From positions 1-8,641 of the forward strand of contig CAKORZ010000057.1 in assembly GCA_934101685.1 (NCBI GenBank): a DNA stretch of 8,641 nucleotides, read 5' to 3'. This document shows positions 1 to 5,368 of the stretch, in pieces. The translations under genes and the position numbers were made by a program. Source of the DNA: an uncultured Bacilli bacterium (GTDB lineage Bacteria; Bacillota_I; Bacilli_A; RFN20; DUOF01). The notes under the pieces are model-generated. The model made no database searches, was not told the DNA's origin, and worked only from the letters and a program-made list of their open reading frames with translations. Position 1 is the stretch's first letter. Every line of letters starts with the position of its first letter.

Positions 1-834
1 ACATTTATGTTTTATGGGCCAACTGGTACCGGTAAAACAGAAGCAGCTAAATTAATGGCGGATTTCATTTATAATGATGAAAATAAATTATTAATATTAG
101 ATATGAATGTGTATAAGGATTCTAATGTAGCGGCAAATGCTATAAAAGGATTCCCAGAAAGTTATAAAGATAGTGAAAAAGGAACTGATTTTACTAGATT
201 TTTAGCTAAAAATAGAGATGGAGTAATAGTGCTTGATGAATTTGAAAAAGCACCAAAAGAAGTAAGAGAAATCTTTATGAGTATGTTAGATGAGGGAAAA
301 TTTAAAGATGCTTTAGGTAATGTATATGATTTATCTGGATATGTTTTTGTTGCAACCACTAATGCTAGCGAAAAATTAGAGCATAAGAAAAGCACTAGAA
401 TTGGCTTTGGAACATGGGATGAAGCAGAAGAAAAAAAAGAACAAGAAACAAATATAAAAGAAGAACTTAGAAAATTGTTCACTGCTCCTATTATGAATCG
501 TTTTAATAATTTAGTTCATTTTAATAAAATAGAATATAAAGATGCTATGGCTATTACTAATAATCTTATTTTAAAAATGGCTAAAAAATTTGAAAATAAA
601 AAGTTTGGTAATGTTACACCTAAAATTGAAATAAGAAATAGTGATGAAATTTCTAAAATTATATTAAAAGAATGTAATTATGAAAAAGATGGTGTTAGAA
701 GTTTAAAAAATGTAGTTAATGATTTAATTGGCTCTGAAATTATGGAACAAATTCTTAATGGTAAGGATAAAATACTTATTGATTGTAAAAATAATAATAT
801 AGTTGTATCAAATATTAATACTAAGAGGATTTAA
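1..834 (+). CDS. Clp/HSP100-type AAA+ ATPase, C-terminal part (5' truncated)
   Basis: This is an AAA+ unfoldase module, probably the last ATPase domain of a Clp-family protein. The frame is open from the first base, so the ATG at 7, directly before the P-loop, is almost certainly internal. Visible in order are Walker A GPTGTGKT (16-39), a pore-loop region (148-171), Walker B VIVLDE (223-240) followed by FEKA, sensor 1 ending TTN (about 355-363), an IGF tripeptide (400-408), the arginine finger in MNRF (499-501), and a ClpB-D2-small-like C-domain with sensor 2 arginine in DGVRSLK (697-699). The layout follows ClpA/ClpC D2. The IGF sits where ClpA and ClpC carry their ClpP-docking loop, so a peptidase partner is inferred. 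The usual GYVG pore motif reads SYKD. The true N-terminus, and hence the subfamily, is unseen. It precedes a membrane protein and a CpaE-like ATPase on the same strand. Confidence 0.87.
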   Translation, partial: TFMFYGPTGTGKTEAAKLMADFIYNDENKLLILDMNVYKDSNVAANAIKGFPESYKDSEKGTDFTRFLAKNRDGVIVLDEFEKAPKEVREIFMSMLDEGKFKDALGNVYDLSGYVFVATTNASEKLEHKKSTRIGFGTWDEAEEKKEQETNIKEELRKLFTAPIMNRFNNLVHFNKIEYKDAMAITNNLILKMAKKFENKKFGNVTPKIEIRNSDEISKIILKECNYEKDGVRSLKNVVNDLIGSEIMEQILNGKDKILIDCKNNNIVVSNINTKRI

Positions 835-899
835 AGGGTAATAAATTGATTTTTATTAGTTAATTTGATAAATTATATATAAGGATAGGTGGACTTGTA

Positions 900-1295
900 A
901 TGGAAGCAATAATTAATGAAATTTTGTATTATGTTATATGGGTAATAGAAATAATAGGAATAGGTATTATAGCTTTTGGAACTTTTTATTCAGCTATTAA
1001 ATTAATAATAGGATTATTTAATAAGGAGAAAAAAGATAAGGAAAATGGTTCTTCAATAAAATTAATACTTGCAAATTACCTTGCATTAGGTTTAGAATTT
1101 ATGTTAGCAGCAGAAATACTTAGAACCGTTACTATGAATAGAAGAGATCTTTCAGAAATAATGGTTTTAGGTGCAATAATTATCTTAAGGGCTGCAATTA
1201 GTTTATTGATATATTTTGAATTATCTTATGAAGAGAAAAAAGAAGATTTAGCTGAGAAGAAAAACAACAAAAAAAATAATGTTAAACCATTATAA
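900..1295 (+). CDS. DUF1622-type small integral membrane protein
   Basis: A 131-residue protein with three predicted hydrophobic helices at about residues 7-38, 54-75 and 86-108. A basic loop (KEKKDKE) lies between helices 1 and 2, and a strongly charged Lys/Glu/Asn tail follows residue 110. The central part, LALGLEFMLAAEILRTV followed by VLGAIIILRAAISL, matches the pattern I recall for DUF1622 proteins, in which a Gly-Leu-Glu-Phe helix and an Ile-Arg-Thr turn are conserved. The family has no established function. The start is set by AGGTGG (887-892), 7 bases upstream. The stop lies inside the Shine-Dalgarno of the next gene, so it is cotranscribed and probably coupled with the CpaE-like ATPase. 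A role at the membrane for the neighbouring ATPases is inference from context only. Confidence 0.8.
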   Translation: MEAIINEILYYVIWVIEIIGIGIIAFGTFYSAIKLIIGLFNKEKKDKENGSSIKLILANYLALGLEFMLAAEILRTVTMNRRDLSEIMVLGAIIILRAAISLLIYFELSYEEKKEDLAEKKNNKKNNVKPL

Positions 1296-1307
1296 GGAGG
1301 TAAATGT

Positions 1308-2474
1308 ATGTTTAAAGTATTTATTGATAAGGGATTTGTAAATAAAGAAAAAGTATGGAAAAAAATAGGAAATAATGATGATTGTGAATTAATAATTTAT
1401 AATGGATTTTCTGATTTAATTTTAAAGATAAATACAGAAGATAAAAACATTGTTTATTTATATGATTATGACAACAATAACGATTGTTATGAAAAAGCTA
1501 GAGTATTAAAGGGAAAATTTCCTACATGTGCTATTAACATTGTAGAAAATGGTGCTACTGTCAATACTAAACACTTAAATAGAATAGGTGTAAATGCTAT
1601 GATTAAACCTAATGATGCTAAGGTTATAGTTGATAATATTGATCAATCTAAACGTCTAGTAGAAACATATATTAGTGATCAATATGTTCATGTTGATGAT
1701 AGTGATATAAAGTATAAAGATATAAATGTTGTTACAGTTATGGGAGCTAGTGGAGGAGTTGGAAAAACAACTATTGCAACTAACTTAGCTTCTAGTTTTG
1801 CTGAATTTGGATTAAAAACATGTTTAGTTGATTTAAGTTTACAATTTGGTGATGTTGGTATGTTTACTAATATCAAACCTACATTCACTGTATATGATTT
1901 AGTAGTAAGCAATCCTGAATTTAATCCTAATATGAATTTATTTATAGAGCATGTAAATCCTAATTTATTTGTTTTACCTGCACCAGTTTTACCTGAACAA
2001 GCAGATTATATTACTAGATCAATGGTTGCTAAATTAATTAAAAATTTATCAGTTTATTTTGATGTAGTAGTATTTGATACTCCATCTATCATTAATGATA
2101 TATGTTTAGAATTATTCCAACTATCTCATCAAATAGTATTAGTAACTACTAAAGATTTAGGTTCAATTAAAAATACTAAGTTAGCAATAGATATATTAGC
2201 TAAATTGAAAGTAGACGATAAGATTAAATTAGTTCTTAATAAACATGATTCACCTAAGTTTGTAGTTGAGGATGATGCAGTAAGAAGAATGCTTGGAGTA
2301 GATATTATTTCAGCTATTCCTCATACTAATACAATTACAGGTAATGCAATTAATATGGGAGTACCATTTATTTATTCTTATCCAAGAGAAGCAATAAGTG
2401 ATGCTATAAGAGAATTAATGAGTAAAGTTCGTTACAATTGTATTGTAGGTGGAACAAAGATTGAAAAGAAATAA
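1308..2474 (+). CDS. CpaE/TadZ-like ParA/MinD-family ATPase
   Basis: The 388-residue protein has two parts. Residues 1 to about 125 look like the degenerate receiver-like domain found in CpaE and TadZ proteins. Residues 139-375 are a ParA/MinD ATPase with P-loop GASGGVGKTT (146-155), switch segment DLSLQFGDVG (175-184), Walker B VVVFDTPS (253-260) and the base-recognition segment LVLNKHD (308-314). The LQFGDVG and IPHTNTITGNAINMG signatures are characteristic of CpaE rather than of chromosomal ParA or MinD. Such proteins localise Tad pilus or secretion machines at the cell pole. The usual signature lysine of KGGVGKT is replaced by Ser148. AAGGAGGT (1294-1301) gives a strong ribosome site 6 bases before the ATG. 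No pilus ATPase, prepilin or secretin is present in the window, so the machine it serves is unknown; upstream genes outside the window may supply it. Confidence 0.88.
   Translation: MFKVFIDKGFVNKEKVWKKIGNNDDCELIIYNGFSDLILKINTEDKNIVYLYDYDNNNDCYEKARVLKGKFPTCAINIVENGATVNTKHLNRIGVNAMIKPNDAKVIVDNIDQSKRLVETYISDQYVHVDDSDIKYKDINVVTVMGASGGVGKTTIATNLASSFAEFGLKTCLVDLSLQFGDVGMFTNIKPTFTVYDLVVSNPEFNPNMNLFIEHVNPNLFVLPAPVLPEQADYITRSMVAKLIKNLSVYFDVVVFDTPSIINDICLELFQLSHQIVLVTTKDLGSIKNTKLAIDILAKLKVDDKIKLVLNKHDSPKFVVEDDAVRRMLGVDIISAIPHTNTITGNAINMGVPFIYSYPREAISDAIRELMSKVRYNCIVGGTKIEKK
2447..2452 (+). promoter_or_regulatory. Ribosome binding site deciding a TTG start
   Basis: AGGTGG lies inside the 3' end of the CpaE-like gene, 8 bases before the TTG at 2461. 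It is the same hexamer that serves the DUF1622-type gene (887-892), and it supports translation of the overlapping small membrane peptide. Confidence 0.55.
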
Positions 2475-2559
2475 TCTAAGTGCTATTAGTATAATAGCAA
2501 TATTAGTTTGTCTAATATGTGCTTTATTGTATGTAATATTAATATTAAATTCACATTAA
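2461..2559 (+). CDS. Putative 32-residue single-pass membrane peptide (TTG start)
   Basis: A short frame opens with TTG, overlaps the last 14 bases of the CpaE-like gene in a different frame, and ends in TAA. The product begins MKRNN, continues as an uninterrupted hydrophobic helix of about 23 residues (roughly residues 6-29, with two cysteines at 18 and 20), and ends NSH. A positively charged N-terminus followed by one long helix suggests an N-in membrane peptide. AGGTGG at a proper distance supports the start. It is the last gene of the cluster, and its TAA falls in the loop of the terminator hairpin. I recognise no family. It could be a partner of the CpaE-like ATPase or the DUF1622-type protein, a regulatory leader-like peptide, or chance coding in AT-rich DNA; the clean helix and ribosome site argue against chance. 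Confidence 0.55.
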   Translation: MKRNNLSAISIIAILVCLICALLYVILILNSH

Positions 2560-2577
2560 ATATGTGAATTTTTTATT
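2547..2577 (+). terminator. Intrinsic terminator after the CpaE-like cluster
   Basis: A perfect 10-bp stem, AAATTCACAT (2547-2556) with ATGTGAATTT (2562-2571), closes a 5-base loop and is followed by TTTATT. The stem is AT-rich but long. The stop codon of the 32-residue peptide occupies the loop. Confidence 0.75.
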
Positions 2578-2603
2578 TACTCAGTTTCAAATAATTATAT
2601 AAT
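2576..2603 (+). promoter_or_regulatory. Probable promoter of the glycyl-radical-like gene
   Basis: TATAAT (2598-2603) is a perfect -10 box with TTTACT (2576-2581, four of six matches to TTGACA) 16 bases upstream. Transcription would start near 2610, leaving a leader of about 25 bases. An alternative -10, TACAAT (2611-2616), has a poorer partner. The site directly follows a terminator, as expected for a new transcription unit. Confidence 0.55.
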
Positions 2604-2634
2604 TAGGGTATACAATATTAGGGGGGAATATTTT

Positions 2635-2910
2635 ATGAGTGAAAATAAAATTGATATTGTAAAAACTAGTGAAGAAGACTTTAAAAAGATTTTAAATGAG
2701 TTAAATAAAGAAGAATTAGAGGAGTTATTACTTGGATTAAAAAAGGAATTAGCTAAAGATTATGAGTCATTTACATTTGAATTTGAACATATTCCTTTTG
2801 AAAGAATTAGAAGAATAACAGGATATTTAGTAGGAACATTAGATAGATTTAATGATGCTAAAAGAGCAGAAGTAGAGCATAGAGTTACTCATAGTTTAGA
2901 TGATGAATAA
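2635..2910 (+). CDS. Small stand-alone protein resembling the NrdD glycyl-radical tail
   Basis: This is a 91-residue acidic protein without cysteine. The N-terminal part (residues 12-42) is Leu/Glu/Lys-rich and likely helical, perhaps a coiled coil. The C-terminal part reads RRITGYLVG (59-67) then RFNDAKRAEVEHRVTH (71-86). This follows, in order, the end of class III anaerobic ribonucleotide reductase NrdD, where E. coli has RVCGYLG, then FNAGK, then RRVKH; the glycine of that GY pair carries the radical. Gly63 is the equivalent residue. Everything else of NrdD, including catalytic cysteines and the zinc site, is absent. Small Firmicutes proteins are often labelled anaerobic reductase on this basis. 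By analogy with GrcA/YfiD, the spare radical domain of pyruvate formate-lyase, it might restore a damaged reductase, but this is inference. The ribosome site AGGGGGG (2620-2626) lies 8 bases before the ATG. It is a single-gene unit with its own terminator. Confidence 0.6.
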   Translation: MSENKIDIVKTSEEDFKKILNELNKEELEELLLGLKKELAKDYESFTFEFEHIPFERIRRITGYLVGTLDRFNDAKRAEVEHRVTHSLDDE

Positions 2911-2912
2911 AA

Positions 2913-2942
2913 TTGAGCCAAATGGCTCTTTTTTGTTATAAA
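2913..2942 (+). promoter_or_regulatory. Possible murE promoter overlapping the terminator
   Basis: TTGAGC (2913-2918) and TATAAA (2937-2942) are spaced by 18 bases, with four and five of six consensus matches. The -35 box would share bases with the terminator stem. Initiation near 2949 would place the transcript start within the left arm of the murE leader hairpin. No better promoter was seen between 2910 and 2984. Confidence 0.35.
2915..2934 (+). terminator. Intrinsic terminator of the glycyl-radical-like gene
   Basis: GAGCC (2915-2919) and GGCTC (2924-2928) form a short GC-rich stem over an AAAT loop, followed by six T. The stem is only 5 bp, so some read-through toward murE is plausible. 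Confidence 0.75.
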
Positions 2943-2946
2943 AAAA

Positions 2947-2980
2947 CTTACTTCCTAATAAATTTTAATAAGGAGGTAAG
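2947..2980 (+). promoter_or_regulatory. Hairpin sequestering the murE ribosome binding site
   Basis: CTTACTTCCT (2947-2956) can pair with AGGAGGTAAG (2971-2980) over all ten positions, counting one G-U pair at 2952/2975, around a 14-base AT loop. The right arm holds the full Shine-Dalgarno AGGAGG (2971-2976), which lies 7 bases before the murE ATG. In RNA this would mask the ribosome site. In DNA it is also a near-perfect dyad that a protein could bind. The ligand or signal, if any, is unknown. Confidence 0.6.
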
Positions 2981-2983
2981 AGA

Positions 2984-4399
2984 ATGAAATTAAAAGAACT
3001 ACTCAAAATAGTGAATATCGATTTTATTGATGATAATGTAGAAATAAAAGGAATAACTTGTAATAGTAAAGAAGTAAAAAAAGATTACTTATTTATTGCA
3101 ATAAAAGGTAATGTTCATGATGGTAATGAGTATATAGATGAAGTATTAAAAAATAAAGCTAGTTATGTAATATCGGATTCTATTAGTGGAGATAAAGTAT
3201 TAAAAATAAAAAATATTAAAGAAATAAAAGCTAAATTATTTTATTATTTTTATGGATATCCTCAAAATAAATTAAAGATTATAGGTATAACAGGTACTAA
3301 TGGGAAGACAAGTATTGCTTATATTTTGTATGACTTACTAAACAAGTTAGGATCAAAAACAATGTATATAGGTACACTTGGAGTAATAGATGGCAAGTAT
3401 AATAGATACATAGATAATACTACTCCAGATGCAGATATATTGGCAGAAGAATTTTATAAAGCAGTAAAAAGAAAAACAAAGTATGTGATTATGGAAGTAT
3501 CAAGTCATTCTTTATCTTTTAATAGAGTAGAGTGTATAGATTTTGATGGCGCTATATATACAAATTTAACCCATGAACATTTAGATTATCATATAACAAT
3601 GGCTAATTATTTACTTGCAAAGCAAAAACTATTTAATAGTTTAAAAGAAGATAAGTTTGCAATTATTAACTATGATGATAAATATCATTTTGAAATGGAA
3701 AAGTATTGTAAAGCTAAACTTATTCATTATGGATTAGAAAAGAATGAGAATAGAATTAGTAATATATCTAGAGGGTTAGATGGAATTAGTTTTGATATAG
3801 GAGAATATACAAATATTAAATCTAGTTTATTAGGTGTAGTTAATGTATATAACTTAAGTGCAGCATTTTTATGTGCTAAAGAATTAGGCTTTAATGAAGA
3901 AAAGATAATAGAAAACATTAAAATAATAGAAACAATAAGTGGTAGGTTAGAGAAAGTATATGATGATAATTATTGTGTTATTTTAGATTATGCACATACT
4001 CCAGATGCAATGGAAAAAGTATTAGTAGAAATAAAACCACTTGTTACTAATAGATTAATAGTTTTATTTGGGTGTGGGGGAAATAGAGATAAAAGTAAAA
4101 GACCTATAATGGGAGAAATAGCTACTAGTTATGCAGATGTAGTATACATTACTAGTGACAACCCACGTTTTGAGCCTCCACTTGAAATAATTAATGATAT
4201 TTTAAAAGGATGTAAAAATGAGAAAAAAATAGTAATAGAAGAGAATAGAGAAATAGCTTTAAGAAAGGCACTAGCAGAAATAGAGTGTGGTGATATTTTA
4301 ATGGTTTTAGGAAAAGGTCATGAAGAATATCAAATAATTGGTGATGAGCATATTGTCTGTAGTGATAAAAAATTAATTTATAAATGGCTACAAATGTAA
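2984..4399 (+). CDS. murE: UDP-MurNAc-L-Ala-D-Glu:meso-diaminopimelate ligase MurE
   Basis: A cytoplasmic ATP-dependent ligase that adds the third stem-peptide residue to UDP-MurNAc-L-Ala-D-Glu. The 471 residues are close to the usual family length and contain all three Mur domains: the UDP-substrate domain (1 to about 95), the ATPase centre with GITGTNGKTS (101-110), EVSSHSL (171-177) and TNLTHEHLDYH (193-203), and the C-terminal domain from about 325. Lys213 in AKQKLF is the expected carbamoylated lysine. DYAHTPDAME (335-344) and GCGGNRDKSKRP (363-374) are classical. DNPR (392-395) and GKGHEEY (443-449) are the motifs of diaminopimelate-type MurE rather than lysine-type, so the wall is predicted to contain meso-DAP. 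The ATG follows a strong but hairpin-embedded Shine-Dalgarno. Its last 16 bases overlap mraY. Confidence 0.97.
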   Translation: MKLKELLKIVNIDFIDDNVEIKGITCNSKEVKKDYLFIAIKGNVHDGNEYIDEVLKNKASYVISDSISGDKVLKIKNIKEIKAKLFYYFYGYPQNKLKIIGITGTNGKTSIAYILYDLLNKLGSKTMYIGTLGVIDGKYNRYIDNTTPDADILAEEFYKAVKRKTKYVIMEVSSHSLSFNRVECIDFDGAIYTNLTHEHLDYHITMANYLLAKQKLFNSLKEDKFAIINYDDKYHFEMEKYCKAKLIHYGLEKNENRISNISRGLDGISFDIGEYTNIKSSLLGVVNVYNLSAAFLCAKELGFNEEKIIENIKIIETISGRLEKVYDDNYCVILDYAHTPDAMEKVLVEIKPLVTNRLIVLFGCGGNRDKSKRPIMGEIATSYADVVYITSDNPRFEPPLEIINDILKGCKNEKKIVIEENREIALRKALAEIECGDILMVLGKGHEEYQIIGDEHIVCSDKKLIYKWLQM

Positions 4400-5367
4400 T
4401 ATTATTCATCAAATTAATAATTTCTCTATTACTAAGTTTTACATTAACTGTTTTTATTACTAAGAAAATTATTAAAATAAGTTTAAAAAGAAATGATACT
4501 CAAATAGAAAGAGAATACTTACAAAATCATATAGATAAAAAAGGTACTCCTACAATGGGAGGAATAGCAATTGTTTTATCTTCATTATTAACTTTTTTTA
4601 CTATTAATATAGGTAATTCTTTAAGTACAGATATTAAAGCAGTAATATTAGGGTTTGTTTGTTTCTTTTTAATAGGATTTATAGATGATTATTTAAAAGT
4701 AAAAATTAAAACATATGATGGATTAAAAGCGGGTATTAGAATAATGCTTGAGATAGTAGTTAGTTTGTATGTTATTTTAATTTTAAAAGATGGTGGTTAT
4801 TCACTAAATAAAATAGTAGTGCCTGTAGTTAATGGCATTATAAACACAACTTATTTATTTATTCCTTTCATTTTAATTGTTATTATAGGTAGCTCTAATG
4901 CTATTAATTTAAGTGATGGGCTAGATGGTCTTGCAAGTGGACTTGTAATGATTTGTTTAACACCATTTATATTAATAAGTATCTTACATGGAAACTATGA
5001 ATTAACATTATTATTAGTTTCAGTAGTAGGTTCATTAATAGGTTTCTTATTCTTTAATTTTCATCCAGCAAAAATCTTTATGGGTGATTGTGGATCTTTA
5101 GCGCTTGGAGCATTACTTGGAGTAAGTTCAATAGTGTTGCATAGTGAAATTATTTTAGTAGTAGCGGGTATTTTATTTGTACTTGAAGCTTTTAGTGTAA
5201 TTTTACAAGTTTGTTATTATAAGTTAACACATAAAAGAATCTTTTTAATGGCGCCTTTACATCATCATTTTGAAAAAAAAGGATGGGCAGAGTGGAAAGT
5301 AGTAATGATGTTTTATTTAATAGGTTGTTTTGCTTCTTTACTAGCAATTATAATAGAGGTGATATAA
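4384..5367 (+). CDS. mraY: Phospho-N-acetylmuramoyl-pentapeptide transferase MraY
   Basis: An integral membrane enzyme that transfers phospho-MurNAc-pentapeptide from UDP to undecaprenyl phosphate, forming lipid I. The 327 residues have the typical length and about ten hydrophobic helices. Signatures in order are KKGTPTMGG (52-60), IDDYLK (100-105) with the paired aspartates, INLSDGLDGLASG (174-186), FMGDCGSLALG (232-242) with the magnesium-binding Asp235, and PLHHHFEKKGW (291-301), the cytoplasmic histidine loop. A TAA in frame directly before the ATG at 4384 makes it the earliest possible start. No Shine-Dalgarno precedes it, and it lies inside murE, which ends 16 bases later, so translation probably depends on ribosomes finishing murE. 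murF, often between murE and mraY, is missing here. Confidence 0.97.
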   Translation: MATNVILFIKLIISLLLSFTLTVFITKKIIKISLKRNDTQIEREYLQNHIDKKGTPTMGGIAIVLSSLLTFFTINIGNSLSTDIKAVILGFVCFFLIGFIDDYLKVKIKTYDGLKAGIRIMLEIVVSLYVILILKDGGYSLNKIVVPVVNGIINTTYLFIPFILIVIIGSSNAINLSDGLDGLASGLVMICLTPFILISILHGNYELTLLLVSVVGSLIGFLFFNFHPAKIFMGDCGSLALGALLGVSSIVLHSEIILVVAGILFVLEAFSVILQVCYYKLTHKRIFLMAPLHHHFEKKGWAEWKVVMMFYLIGCFASLLAIIIEVI

Positions 5368-5368
5368 G

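Noticed and set aside
7..9. ATG at 7 as the true start of the Clp-like ATPase
   Set aside because: The frame is open back to base 1, no ribosome site can be seen in the six preceding bases, and a Clp-type ATPase needs residues well before its P-loop.
162..482. Minus-strand open frame inside the Clp-like gene, and similar ones at 1688-1912, 3727-3918, 4191-4412 and 6956-7156
   Set aside because: All lie opposite well-supported genes, have low-complexity Ser/Phe/Leu/Ile-rich translations and no ribosome sites; they are complements of the AT-rich coding strand.
846..874. Promoter for the DUF1622-type gene (TTGATT with TAAATT 17 bases on)
   Set aside because: Both boxes match only four of six positions, which is expected by chance in DNA this AT-rich; no terminator separates the gene from the one before.
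1304..1306. ATG just before the CpaE-like start
   Set aside because: It is in another frame; the ATG at 1308 has the proper distance from AAGGAGGT and opens the long frame.
2611..2616. TACAAT as the -10 box of the glycyl-radical-like gene
   Set aside because: Its best -35 partner, TTTCAA at 2585-2590, matches only three of six bases with a 20-base spacer; TATAAT at 2598 with TTTACT is better.
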